Source: Phycicoccus sp. Root101 (GTDB lineage Bacteria; Actinomycetota; Actinomycetes; Actinomycetales; Dermatophilaceae). From it: 64,000 nt of DNA. Location of the stretch: the NCBI RefSeq assembly GCF_001426245.1, contig NZ_LMCM01000006.1, positions 532,865 to 596,864 on the forward strand, read 5' to 3'. A program made the position numbers and the translations under genes. The notes under the pieces are model-generated. The model was given only the letters and a program-made list of their open reading frames with translations, made no database searches and had not been told where the DNA came from. Shown here piece by piece: positions 47,200-55,983 of the stretch. Position 1 is the stretch's first letter, and every line of letters starts with the position of its first letter.

Positions 47200-49040
47200 G
47201 ACGTCGTCACCTCGATCGTCGGGACCGAGGCAAGAAGAGAGCGCGTATAGGGGTGCTCCGGTCTCTCGATGACATCCGTCGCCGGTCCCATCTCGACGAT
47301 CTGCCCTTGGGTCATCACGGCGATCTGGTCACCCATGAGGCGAGCTACCGACAGGTCGTGCGTCACGAAGATGACGGTCATCGCGAATGCGCTGCGCAGC
47401 TCACGGATGAGGTTGAGCACACTGGCCGCCAAGGAGGCGTCGAGGGCACTGGTCGGCTCGTCGCACAACAGCACGGACGGTGGGATGACGGTGGCACGAG
47501 CGAGGGCGACACGCTGCTTCTGGCCGCCGGACAGCTCGCTCGGGCGGGCGTTGGCAATACCAGCCGGGAGACCGATCGTGGTGAGCGCCAAGTCCAGCCG
47601 GCGCTGCACCTCAGCCGAACCCAGGCGCAGCGGGCGCAGGCGCTCACGGAGGAGTTCACCCACCGTCAACCAGGGCGTGAGAGATGAGCCGGCATCCTGG
47701 AAGACCATCTGCGCTCCCTTGTTGCCCACGTGCACGGCACCGGAGGTGGGGGGAATCAGTCCCGCCACCACGCGCAGCAGGGTGGACTTCCCCGACCCGC
47801 TCTCACCCACGATCGAGAGTGATTCGCCGGCTCCGACCGTCAGGTCGACGCCACGAAGGGCATGCACCTCCTCGCGGTGGCGCGCCCCGGACTTCAGGAC
47901 GAACCGCACGTGCACGTCGTCGAGGCGTACCGACTCCCCTGCCTCCGAGAGCTGACGGCTCTCGGACCGCAGCACCGTATCGACGGGAGCCCGCGAGTGG
48001 GCAAGAGCCTGCACCTGAGCCACGGATCGCCAGCACGACCGTTCGTGCAGGAGCGTCGCATCGGCGCCCAAGGCGACGGGAGCTAGCGGCGGCTGTTCGC
48101 GCGAGCACTTTTCGTCGGCGAGGGGGCACCGCGAGTGGTAGGCGCAACCCAGCATGCGCTCGGCCGGGGTAGCCGTCTCCGGCTTCAAGGTCGTCAGTGG
48201 CAGGTTGCGTGGTGTCTCGAGGGAGAGCCGGGAACTCAGCAGCCCCACGGTGTACGGGTGCGTGGGACGTCGCAGCATCTCCGCGACGGGACCGAGCTCA
48301 GCCACCCGTCCGGCGTAGAGAACAGCGATGCGATCGGCAATCTGGGCAGCGACGGCGAGGTCGTGGGTGATCAGGACGACACTGCAGCCAAAGGTGTCAC
48401 GGAGGTCGGCGAGCAGTTCCAGCACTTGGGCCTGCACCGTGACGTCCAGGGCGGTGGTGGGTTCGTCGGCGATGATCAAGGAGGGTCGCCCTGCTACAGC
48501 GATGGCCGTCATCACCCGCTGGCGCAGTCCGCCTGAGAGCTCGTGGGGGAATACCCGGAAACGTAGTTCGGGATCAGGGATCCCGACCGACGTCATCAGC
48601 TGGAGCGACGTTTCCCGGTCGTGGCTGACCTCACTGATCTGCGTGCCCACCCGCATGGTCGGATTGAGCGAGGTCATTGGATCCTGGAAGATCACACCTA
48701 GCTCGTGGCGGCGCAGGTCACGCAGCTCAGATGGCGCGCTGTTGAGGACGTCCACGCCCGCGATCTCAATCGAACCGTGCGTGCGCGGTCGGGACGCCTG
48801 GGGCAGCAGGCCCATCATGCTCAGCGCAAGCACGCTCTTGCCCGATCCGGACTCGCCCACCAGTCCTACGATCTCGCCGCGTCCGACGTCAAGGTCGACA
48901 CCACGCAGCACCTCGCTGCGTGCACCGTCGCGTTCCAGGCTGACCGTGAGCCCACGGATGGAGGCAGCCAAACCCTCGGCGGGGTGCGTGTCGGGCCGGT
49001 CCCCGGTCGACCGCTTCGAGCGAACGTCAGCGAACTTCAT
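47196..49040 (-). CDS. Dual ABC ATPase (DppD-DppF fusion)
   Basis: A 614-residue protein with two nucleotide-binding domains in one chain. Domain 1 (30-300) has GESGSGKSVLALSMMGL, LSGGLRQRVMTAI and LIIADEPTTALDVT, ending in the oligo_HPY extension LGCAYHSRCPLADEKCSREQPPL (part) with its Cys cluster. Domain 2 (360-610) has GESGSGKSTLLRVVAGL, LSGGQKQRVALARA and [14 protein letters not shown]. It drives the permeases encoded downstream. The start overlaps the deacetylase stop by 14 bases. Confidence 0.92.
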   Translation of the reverse strand: MKFADVRSKRSTGDRPDTHPAEGLAASIRGLTVSLERDGARSEVLRGVDLDVGRGEIVGLVGESGSGKSVLALSMMGLLPQASRPRTHGSIEIAGVDVLNSAPSELRDLRRHELGVIFQDPMTSLNPTMRVGTQISEVSHDRETSLQLMTSVGIPDPELRFRVFPHELSGGLRQRVMTAIAVAGRPSLIIADEPTTALDVTVQAQVLELLADLRDTFGCSVVLITHDLAVAAQIADRIAVLYAGRVAELGPVAEMLRRPTHPYTVGLLSSRLSLETPRNLPLTTLKPETATPAERMLGCAYHSRCPLADEKCSREQPPLAPVALGADATLLHERSCWRSVAQVQALAHSRAPVDTVLRSESRQLSEAGESVRLDDVHVRFVLKSGARHREEVHALRGVDLTVGAGESLSIVGESGSGKSTLLRVVAGLIPPTSGAVHVGNKGAQMVFQDAGSSLTPWLTVGELLRERLRPLRLGSAEVQRRLDLALTTIGLPAGIANARPSELSGGQKQRVALARATVIPPSVLLCDEPTSALDASLAASVLNLIRELRSAFAMTVIFVTHDLSVARLMGDQIAVMTQGQIVEMGPATDVIERPEHPYTRSLLASVPTIEVTTS

Positions 49041-49944
49041 CAGTCACGTCCATTCCGGTTGCTGCGGATCGTTCGTCAGCCATGACGCGGTAGATCTCAC
49101 GCGGTTGGGTGAACCAGACTTGGTCTCCCCTGCCGGCGAGGTGCTCCAGCGCGCGAGCGAGCTGCCGAAGTCGGAACGGCGCGCCCGAGATGAACGAATG
49201 GATCACGATGCTCATGACCAGTCGCTGTTCCCCTGCAGCCAGCAGCAACTCCTCGAACTCGTCGATGATCATGTCCGCGAACTCGCGGGCGCCCACGTTG
49301 CGACCGATGATCGACGTGCTGTCGTTGAGCTCGAGGGCGTAAGGAATCGCCAGCAACGGAGCCGAGCGAGTGTTTAGCCAGACGGGCTGGTCGTCCAGGC
49401 GGAGGTCCAGCACGTACCGGTAGCCGCTCTCCCCCAGCAGGTCGAGCGTGTTGCTGGTCTGGGTCAGCCATGGGCTTGACCAGCCGAGGGGGGCTGCACC
49501 CTCCTCGTCATGGATCCGCGCAGCCACCTCCTTGAGGTACAGGAGCTCTTCGGGCTCGCTGAAGGAACCCAGAGAGTGTGAGTTGGACACTCCGTGGCCC
49601 ACCACCTCGGCGCCGCTTCGACGCACGGCCTCGAGCAGCTGAGGCGCGCTGTCATAGAGCGCCGTGTTGAGCAGGACCGTAGGTGCGATGTCGAAGGTCT
49701 CCATGCGCCGTAGCAGCCTGAAGGCGCCCACGCGGTTGCCGTAGTCGCGCCAGCTGGCGTTCACCAGATCGGGCGCCGAGACTCCTTCAAGGAGGTCCTC
49801 GGTCTGGCCCTCTCCGAAGGTGTAGTGCTCCACGCCCATGGCCACGTAGACGGCGAGCTTCTTACCACCGGGCCAGGAGGCGGATGGGCGGTCCAGGATG
49901 GGTGAGTAGTCGTAACGCTCGTCAGGCCTTGGCACGCATGTCAT
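49027..49944 (-). CDS. Polysaccharide deacetylase / allantoinase-like protein
   Basis: A 305-residue NodB-homology protein of the PuuE (cofactor-independent allantoinase-like) group. PILDRPSASWPGGKKLAVYVAMGVEHY is its N-terminal block, VVGHGVSNSHSLG the metal-site region, LGWSSPWLTQTSNTLDLLGESGYRYVLD (part) and MSIVIHSFISGAPFRL the later ones. The usual NodB Asp-Asp pair is not obvious. The ATG at 49944 overlaps the amidohydrolase stop. Amide- or ring-opening hydrolysis of a nitrogen compound is a likely role. Confidence 0.8.
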   Translation of the reverse strand: MTCVPRPDERYDYSPILDRPSASWPGGKKLAVYVAMGVEHYTFGEGQTEDLLEGVSAPDLVNASWRDYGNRVGAFRLLRRMETFDIAPTVLLNTALYDSAPQLLEAVRRSGAEVVGHGVSNSHSLGSFSEPEELLYLKEVAARIHDEEGAAPLGWSSPWLTQTSNTLDLLGESGYRYVLDLRLDDQPVWLNTRSAPLLAIPYALELNDSTSIIGRNVGAREFADMIIDEFEELLLAAGEQRLVMSIVIHSFISGAPFRLRQLARALEHLAGRGDQVWFTQPREIYRVMADERSAATGMDVTDEVR

Positions 49945-51476
49945 GCAGATCCCACCCATCGGTTCATGCCGACGTCGGCGAGCGCCGCGTCGTGGACGAG
50001 CCCCTTGTAATGGGGAAGGAAAGCCTCGGCGTCATGGCGGGCGCGCTCGACCGCTGGCCGCTTCCGGGCGAAGAGGTCGCGCGCTTCGTCCAGGAGGGCG
50101 GATTCGTCGACGGTCGAGATGGCGCCGTCCTCGAAGACGATGCGCCCATCCACCATGGTCAGTTCCACGCTATTGCCGGACTCGCAGTAGACGAGCTGAC
50201 CGCGCAGGTCGTTGAAGGGCGTGAAGGCCCGGCTATGAAGGTCAAGGACGACCAGGTCGGCCAAGAACCCCTCTCGCACCGCGCCGAGCTCATCAGACCT
50301 CAACAGGGCCGCCGCGCCGCCCACCCAAAGACTGTCGAGAACCTCATGAGGCGATGGCCAATCATCGCTCTCGAGTCCGGACACGTTGTGGATCAGGCCG
50401 GCCATCTTGACGACTCCCCACAGGTTGCACGAGTCGTCGCAAATCGCCTCGTCAATCCCCAGGCAGGTGGTGATCCCGCGATCCTTGAGCTTGCGGAAGG
50501 GCGCCACGCCGCTTCCCAGCCGCAGATTGCTGACCGGGTTGTGGGCGACGATGGCTCCAGAGGATGCGATGAGGTCCAGGTCGTGGTCATCGACCCAGAC
50601 AGCATGGATGACGTTCATCCGCTCACTCAGCAGGCCGAGGTCCGCGGTGTACTCCACCAGGGACCGGCCAGCGAACCGTGGCTGGGTCGTCGCCAACGTC
50701 CGTTGCAACTTCGTCTCGAGCATGTGCGCGAACAGAGGGATCCGGTGGACACGACTCAGGTCGTCCAGCGCCGCAAAGTACTCAGGGCTCACTCGTTGCG
50801 GTGCCGACACGGACACGGCGGCAGTGAGGCGACCGCCCTCGGAGCCGTGCCAGCGGGAGATCAGGTGGTCGTACATGTCGAGCAGCGCCGCCGCGCCCAT
50901 CGGGGGCGACGCCGACAGGGCGGCACGGACGTGGGGGTCTGCCGTCTGGGAGAGGGGGAGCTTGTCCGCCTCCGTGACCTCGGGCTGGTCCAGCGCCACG
51001 CTGGCACGCATGCCGGAATCCGCGTAGGCCTGCATGACGGCGTCGATGATCTCCGAGGTGGGAAAGGGCATGAGGAACGCGTCGTCCTGCACCGTGGTCA
51101 CACCCGTGCGAAGCATCTCGAGAGCCGCCAGCATCGTGCGCACGTACGCTTCCCGCGGCGTGGGAACGAGCTGCTCGTCCGACGGTGACTCGAAGAGCAT
51201 GAACATTTCCAGTGGCAGGCTGCGCAGCGAACCCTTGAGGTGGTTCGCGGGCGAATGGAAGTGAGCGTTGACCAGACCGGGGACGATGAGCTTCTGTGCC
51301 CTGCCGTCGATGACCCGGTGCGGGCCGTCCTGGCCGAGCCCCTCGTCGAAAAGCCGTCGAGCGTCAGCCCCGATCGAGGTCACCCGGTTGCCGAGGACCA
51401 GAAGGTCGGTGGGGCCCACCATCCCTGCAGGGTGGTCGCCGTCGTACACGAAGACATCCGTGAACAGGACGCTCAT
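49941..51476 (-). CDS. Amidohydrolase (SsnA/TrzN-like aminohydrolase)
   Basis: A 511-residue metal-dependent hydrolase. GLVNAHFHSPANHLKGSL holds the HxH at 72 and 74, VIHAVWVDDHDLDLIASSGAIVAHNPVSNLRLGSG (part) the third and fourth metal or substrate His, and TTCLGIDEAICDDSCN the catalytic Asp. Relatives deaminate or dechlorinate heterocycles such as guanine, cytosine, triazines and methylthioadenosine. The ATG start at 51476 overlaps the racemase stop. Confidence 0.9.
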   Translation of the reverse strand: MSVLFTDVFVYDGDHPAGMVGPTDLLVLGNRVTSIGADARRLFDEGLGQDGPHRVIDGRAQKLIVPGLVNAHFHSPANHLKGSLRSLPLEMFMLFESPSDEQLVPTPREAYVRTMLAALEMLRTGVTTVQDDAFLMPFPTSEIIDAVMQAYADSGMRASVALDQPEVTEADKLPLSQTADPHVRAALSASPPMGAAALLDMYDHLISRWHGSEGGRLTAAVSVSAPQRVSPEYFAALDDLSRVHRIPLFAHMLETKLQRTLATTQPRFAGRSLVEYTADLGLLSERMNVIHAVWVDDHDLDLIASSGAIVAHNPVSNLRLGSGVAPFRKLKDRGITTCLGIDEAICDDSCNLWGVVKMAGLIHNVSGLESDDWPSPHEVLDSLWVGGAAALLRSDELGAVREGFLADLVVLDLHSRAFTPFNDLRGQLVYCESGNSVELTMVDGRIVFEDGAISTVDESALLDEARDLFARKRPAVERARHDAEAFLPHYKGLVHDAALADVGMNRWVGSA

Positions 51477-52204
51477 GATCGGTCCCCCGTCGTCGGTCGG
51501 TCGGGCCGAGCCCAGGTACCCGCACGGGAGGTGGCCACGCCCTGCGCGACCAGCCCCTCGGCCAGCACGACTGCTGCTGCTACTCCCTCGATCACCGGGA
51601 CGCCGAGGCGCGCCTGAAGCGGAACGACGAGGTCAGCCAAGCCGGCACAGCCGAGAATGATGGCCTCGCTCGATTCCTGTTGGATGGCGATCCTGCCCTG
51701 CTCCACGAATGCTTCGAGCAGGTGGCTGGATCCGTCAGCCAGTTCGCTGACCGGCACGTCGATCGCACGAACCGTGCAGCGGTGCCCCAGCCCCAGGGCG
51801 CGCACGACCCGGTCAGACTGGGCCAGCGTGCGCCGCGGCATCGTGATCACCGTGAACCGGTGCGCCACCAAGGTCGCGGTGAGCAGCGCGGCCTCGGTCA
51901 TCCCCACCACCGGGCCGAGTGCGACTTCGCGGGCCGCCTGCAGTCCCGTGTCACCGAAGCAGGCGATCACGTAGGCAGCCGGCGGCTCGTCCGTCGCCTC
52001 CGCCTTCTCGACCTCCTCGAGGACGCTGAGGGCAGCGGTGACCTCATCGGTGTGGCTCTCCACCGTGGCCACGCCGTGTCCCGGCGTGACACCCACCAGT
52101 TCTGTCCCCGGCCGGGTCGCCAGGGAAGCGCGAGCCACCACACCAGCAGTCATCGACTCGGTGGTGTTGGGATTGACGACCGCGATCCGCAGTACGTCCT
52201 TCAT
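51473..52204 (-). CDS. Asp/Glu/hydantoin racemase family protein
   Basis: A 243-residue protein. RIAVVNPNTTESMTAGVV is its N-terminal signature. Two Cys motifs, AYVIACFGDTGLQAA near 80 and AIILGCAGLADLV near 183, are the two-base catalytic pair of the Asp/Glu/hydantoin racemases. Hydantoin and allantoin racemases of this class sit in purine- and hydantoin-degradation operons, which fits its allantoinase-like and amidohydrolase neighbours. Coupled to both by overlap. Confidence 0.88.
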   Translation of the reverse strand: MKDVLRIAVVNPNTTESMTAGVVARASLATRPGTELVGVTPGHGVATVESHTDEVTAALSVLEEVEKAEATDEPPAAYVIACFGDTGLQAAREVALGPVVGMTEAALLTATLVAHRFTVITMPRRTLAQSDRVVRALGLGHRCTVRAIDVPVSELADGSSHLLEAFVEQGRIAIQQESSEAIILGCAGLADLVVPLQARLGVPVIEGVAAAVVLAEGLVAQGVATSRAGTWARPDRPTTGDRS

Positions 52205-53133
52205 CTGCCGACACCTCCATCCCCAGCGCCTGGCCCAAACATCTGACCGGATCTTTCGACCTGTTGAGCTGCTGACACGAGGGCGTCGACGCCGTAGGCA
52301 CTGATCGCGACCCTCGCTGCCGTGGCTCCGGCACGGGCGGCCGTCGCGGCGTCACCGGTGCGCAGGTGGACTGCCGCGAACGCTCCGCAGAAGGCATCTC
52401 CCGCCCCGGTGCTGTCGATCGCGGGAACAGGCTCGGTCGGCACTTCGAGGACGCGGCCTTCCTCGACCACGAGGCTCCCCCGCTCGGCCCGCTTGATCAC
52501 GACCGTCCGCGGCCCAAGTCCTCGGAACTGTTGCGCGGCCGCCACCAGGTCCGTGGTGCCGGTCAAGGCGACAGCTTCGACCTCACTGGGCAGGAACACG
52601 TCGCAGCACGAGATCATCGCGTTGATCGACTCCCGGTTCCCCTCCAGGTAGTCCTCCTGGAGATCCAGGTAGAGGCGGGCACCACTGTTCTTCTTCAGCC
52701 ACGGTGTGAGCGCGAGCTGCGAGGCCAAGCTCATGGCCAACAGGACGATGCCGTCGGCGCCCAACGCTGCGCGCGGGACGTCCACTGGGTAGACCGACAT
52801 GAGGTCGAAGTCCTCCTCGGTCGACAACATGTCCCAGGTGCGGGTCCCGTCCGCGTGGTAGGTGATGATGTTGCGGATGGTCGCGCTGTCCCTCTCGGGG
52901 AGGTGATCGGCGCCGACGCCTGCCGTAGCGAGGGCGCTGAGGAGCTCCTGCGGGACGTCGTGCCCCACCGGGGCCAGCATCCTGACGTTCTCGGTGAACA
53001 GACGGGCGGCCAGCGCCGCATACGCCGCATCACCACCGAGCGCCGGTCTGCCGCGCTCTCCGCCGTACCTTGCTTCGTCGATCGTCAGGTTGCCGACGCA
53101 GACCAACGAGCGGTCCGACGTCCCGTCAGTCAC
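52201..53133 (-). CDS. PfkB-family carbohydrate kinase
   Basis: A 310-residue ribokinase-type kinase from the GTG at 53133. RSLVCVGNLTIDEARYGG and ALGGDAAYAALAARLF give the sugar-binding Gly pair. VPAIDSTGAGDAFCGAFAAV near 242 holds the catalytic Asp and anion hole. The family phosphorylates sugars, nucleosides or sugar acids. It lies between SIS and racemase genes, overlapping the former by 8 bases. The substrate may be a sugar freed by the pathway. Confidence 0.9.
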   Translation of the reverse strand: MTDGTSDRSLVCVGNLTIDEARYGGERGRPALGGDAAYAALAARLFTENVRMLAPVGHDVPQELLSALATAGVGADHLPERDSATIRNIITYHADGTRTWDMLSTEEDFDLMSVYPVDVPRAALGADGIVLLAMSLASQLALTPWLKKNSGARLYLDLQEDYLEGNRESINAMISCCDVFLPSEVEAVALTGTTDLVAAAQQFRGLGPRTVVIKRAERGSLVVEEGRVLEVPTEPVPAIDSTGAGDAFCGAFAAVHLRTGDAATAARAGATAARVAISAYGVDALVSAAQQVERSGQMFGPGAGDGGVGR

Positions 53134-54301
53134 CGAGGGCCGCCTCAGCAAGGGCGAACTTCGCCATCCCGAGGTGATAACCGATCATCTGGGCCGGCAC
53201 TAGGTACAGCAGGGGGCTCAGGGTCTCCGAGACCGCAGGCATCTCCACAACCTGGTTGGCGTCCGCGTCGAAGGCTCGTTCTCCTTCGGTACTGATGGCG
53301 TAGAGCGTGCCGCCGTACCGTCGAGCGTCCCGCCCGGTGTATGTGGCCCGAGCTACCGAAGGTCCTGTGGGCGCGAAGAGGAACAACGGCTCGTGCGGCT
53401 TCTGGGAGTTGTAGTGGTGGTACTCCTCGACCTGGATCTCCACCGCGTGGTCTGGAGTCGTCTCCTTGACCTTGGCGGCGCCGACGATTGCAGCGGCCCA
53501 GTTCGGGCCTGCCGCCGAGAACAGGTACATCTGCCGTGCTGCTTCGGCAGCAGCGATCTGGGCGATGGGCCCGTCCACTCGATCAAGCACACGGGCCATC
53601 AGCTCGGGGGCACCAGCGAGTTCACGACCCAGGTCGGCCGCCCCCGTCGCGCCACGCTGGATACCGACCTTGCTCGCCAGTCGGAGCAGGAGCGCGAGAG
53701 CGGCTGTGGACGACTGCGTGGGCCAGCCCACTCTCGTGGCCTCGATCATCAGGGAGTGCTGGCTTTCCTGGTCGATCGAGGAGGCGGGTGTGTTCGTCAG
53801 CGCAAGGGTGTAGGCGCCAGCGTGCTGGGCCACCAGCACTGCCTCGACCGTGCGAGTCGTCTCTCCCGAGCTGGACAGGGCGATGACCATGGAGCGGTTG
53901 GTGACGAGGTGTTGCTGGTAGTAGGCGAACTCCATGCACTGCACGGCCTCGCAGGGCACGCCGGTCATCAGCTCCAGTGCCTGTCGCGCCGCGATCATCA
54001 CGGCCAGGGAGTCACCGGCGCCGACCAGGAAGATCCGGTCGAACGACCGGGTAGCCATGTGCTCGCTCACCGAGTCGAGACCAGCGACGTTCCGCTCCCA
54101 CGTGTCGAGGATGGCTTGCGGCTGGCCGAACATCTCTCCTCGGGTGACCTCGACGCGGTGTCGACGCTTCGGGTCCAAGGGGTCGTCGGTCGGCAGCGCG
54201 AGAATGCTCGCGCGTTCCGCTTCGGAGACACGCGCGACGACAGACTGCTGGCGCGCATCGAGGGGGCTGCCCGGCCCCAGGAGGGGGCTGTCGAGGGTCA
54301 T
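53126..54301 (-). CDS. Double-SIS domain sugar isomerase/deaminase-like protein
   Basis: A 391-residue protein with two SIS domains, like AgaS or the isomerase part of GlmS. IFLVGAGDSLAVMIAARQALELMTG and MVIALSSSGETTRTVEAVLVAQ form SIS1's phosphosugar site. The second half has YLFSAAGPNWAAAIVGAAKVKETTPDHAVEIQVEEYHH (part) with the catalytic-type Glu and Glu-His pair. No glutamine amidotransferase domain. Likely acts on a phosphorylated amino- or ketosugar made by the PfkB kinase. Confidence 0.86.
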   Translation of the reverse strand: MTLDSPLLGPGSPLDARQQSVVARVSEAERASILALPTDDPLDPKRRHRVEVTRGEMFGQPQAILDTWERNVAGLDSVSEHMATRSFDRIFLVGAGDSLAVMIAARQALELMTGVPCEAVQCMEFAYYQQHLVTNRSMVIALSSSGETTRTVEAVLVAQHAGAYTLALTNTPASSIDQESQHSLMIEATRVGWPTQSSTAALALLLRLASKVGIQRGATGAADLGRELAGAPELMARVLDRVDGPIAQIAAAEAARQMYLFSAAGPNWAAAIVGAAKVKETTPDHAVEIQVEEYHHYNSQKPHEPLFLFAPTGPSVARATYTGRDARRYGGTLYAISTEGERAFDADANQVVEMPAVSETLSPLLYLVPAQMIGYHLGMAKFALAEAALGD

Positions 54302-54352
54302 TGGCAGGTGCCTTTCAGGTCAGTGGTCAACGGGTCACAGGGGCCGACGACG

Positions 54353-55135
54353 TCAGCGCGGAAGGGAGTCGCGATACAGCGACCCCAGATGATCGGCCCT
54401 CGCGGCGTCGATCCGCGGCGCGGACCCGCCGGAGGTCTTGAGCACGCTTCCTAGGATCGCTCCGTCGGCTCCCCGAAGAACCGCAGGCAATGACTCGGCA
54501 GTGACCCTGCCGCCAACAAGCACGTCGATCCCGGCGCCCAACTCGGCCTTGACGCGAGCGATGTCGTCGATCGCGTCGCCGACTCCGCTGTCTCGGGTCA
54601 CGATGAGCTTGTCAGCCCCGCCGAAAGCCACGGCCTGCGCTGCCGCCCAGGGGGTGTCGCCAAGGAGGGATGCACTGGTCGCCTCGTGGGCGTCTGCCCA
54701 GACTTCCACCTCGCTGCCGAGAAGCCGCTTCATCTGTGCAACCTGCAGCGAGCAACCCTGGATGAACCCCGTCGGGCCCGCGGAGACGCCAGTGAGGACC
54801 TTGACACGGACAAACTGCGCGCCAACAGCATGGGCGACCGCAACGGAAGCGGCTCCATCGTTGTGGCCCACGATCACACCCAGCCCCAAGCTGGTGGCAG
54901 CGCGCACGGCCGCTCCAACCACGGCCAATGCCGCGACGGTCGGGGCCCCCACCAAGGAGGGCTGAGGATTGTCGCTGGCGTCTTGCACCATCACGTCGGT
55001 GAATCCCGCGGCCTCCAATATCTTGGCATCGGCCGCGGCGGCCTTCGCCATCTCCCGGACGCAGGCACCACCATAGTTGGCGGCCCCCGGCAGCGGCGGG
55101 AGATGCAGCACCCCTACAAGGCGGAACGTGCTCAT
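54353..55135 (-). CDS. BtpA/SgcQ-family TIM-barrel protein
   Basis: A 260-residue protein from the ATG at 55135, with AGAGG ahead. LVGVLHLPPLPGAANYGG and DVMVQDASDNPQPSLVG open it; GVIVGHNDGAASVAVAHAVGAQFVRVKVLTG (part) and VLVGGRVTAESLPAVLRGADGAILGSVLK are the BtpA blocks. BtpA is needed for photosystem I in cyanobacteria, but SgcQ-like members occur in sugar-phosphate operons as here. First gene of the operon, after the promoter at 55163-55191. Reaction unknown. Confidence 0.85.
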   Translation of the reverse strand: MSTFRLVGVLHLPPLPGAANYGGACVREMAKAAAADAKILEAAGFTDVMVQDASDNPQPSLVGAPTVAALAVVGAAVRAATSLGLGVIVGHNDGAASVAVAHAVGAQFVRVKVLTGVSAGPTGFIQGCSLQVAQMKRLLGSEVEVWADAHEATSASLLGDTPWAAAQAVAFGGADKLIVTRDSGVGDAIDDIARVKAELGAGIDVLVGGRVTAESLPAVLRGADGAILGSVLKTSGGSAPRIDAARADHLGSLYRDSLPR

Positions 55136-55162
55136 TGGCACCTCTCAGTCGATAGATCTCGG

Positions 55163-55191
55163 ACGGTATACAATCGCTCGCGACACGTCAA
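55163..55191 (-). promoter_or_regulatory. Promoter of the catabolic operon with overlapping GntR-type operator
   Basis: On the minus strand TTGACG (55186-55191) and TACCGT (55163-55168) with 17-base spacing. TGTATACCG (55164-55172) overlaps the -10. GTATAC-type palindromes are operators of FCD GntR regulators. A second copy of CGGTATACA lies at 55325-55333. Confidence 0.68.
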
Positions 55192-55750
55192 TGGTCGCAG
55201 GAGCTGAAATCTCGGCTCTTGGACGAGCGCAGCGCTGAACGTCGCTCATTCCAACGACTTTGCCTCGATGACGGCACCGATCGACTCCTGAAGCCTATGG
55301 ACTCCGAACTATTCGCGCCCAGTTCGGTATACATAGCGTGGGAAGCGTGGGCGACGTCCACCTGCCTGTTGATGACGCACCGCCTGGGCCACGTTTCAGA
55401 CGTCATGGACGTGACAGTGGATGCGTCGGCCAATAGACCGGGGATTGCCCCGGCAGGATGCCGCTCTGCTGGGAAGTCCCCTAGTCCCAATCCTTCGAGG
55501 TGGTCGACCCACACCGAGATCCTGCGGCCCAGCTCCGCGGCACGTCAGGCCGCCCAGAGGGCGGACGTACTCGTCCAAGGTCCACAACACGATCGCCATG
55601 GCCGTGAGGTCGGTCTCAGGAGACTCGAGAGACGGCCTCGAGACGCAGCGACTGACCTCTTCCCTGCGCGGGAAGTGACTGGCTCCCCTCCGGACGTCCA
55701 CGCACGTCAGCGGACGCGCAGGGACTGGCGCCGAGGTCGAAACGCGACCT

Positions 55751-55774
55751 CTTAGTCAAGCAGTTAGTCACGCA
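55751..55774. repeat. Arm-type tandem motif, left of att copy 3
   Basis: TTAGTCAAGCA then TTAGTCACGCA, 70 bases left of the tRNA fragment; one unit differs by one base from the CAAGCA type right of copy 2. Marks the right end of island 2. The rest of 55192-55750 shows no gene. Confidence 0.6.
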
Positions 55775-55800
55775 GACTCTATGGACGCCAAGCAACGAAG

Positions 55801-55834
55801 AAGCCCCTGATCTGCGTTTCCGCAGGTCAGGGGC
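55801..55834. terminator. tRNA-associated terminator hairpin, copy 3
   Basis: AGCCCCTGA and TCAGGGGCT around an inner CTGCG-TTTC-CGCAG hairpin. In minus-strand RNA the stem is followed by TCTTCGTT. Confidence 0.72.
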
Positions 55835-55843
55835 TGTTTCGTA

Positions 55844-55887
55844 CTGGTGGGCGATACTGGGTTTGAACCAGTGACCTCTTCCGTGTC
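55844..55887 (-). repeat. att copy 3: 3' half of tRNA-Val(GAC)
   Basis: Same fragment as copy 2 including CCA. Arms lie on both sides, so another element begins to its right. No 5' tRNA half lies in the next 150 bases. Confidence 0.82.
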
Positions 55888-55983
55888 AAGCATTCCCAGA
55901 CCATCCGCGAACCTGCCTCGACGTCCGTGTGAGTACGAAACCAGTCCCCCGACGTTCGCCTGCGCCCACCCGGACGCGCTCCA

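Larger units (their letters stand above)
42534..55887. mobile_element. Integrase-less island 2 at tRNA-Val
   Basis: Bounded by att copies 2 and 3 with CAAGCA-type arms facing inward. Cargo is a GntR regulator and a ten-gene catabolic operon, all leftward. No recombinase or transfer gene is visible in its 13 kb. Confidence 0.65.

Noticed and set aside
55192-55750. Frames upstream of the BtpA-like gene
   Set aside because: Without ribosome sites or family similarity; the region holds the operon promoter, a second operator-like site and the island end.
35802-55887. Three tRNA-Val genes
   Set aside because: Each copy has only the anticodon loop to the 3' end. No D-arm or 5' acceptor strand (GGGCGAT) precedes any of them on the minus strand.
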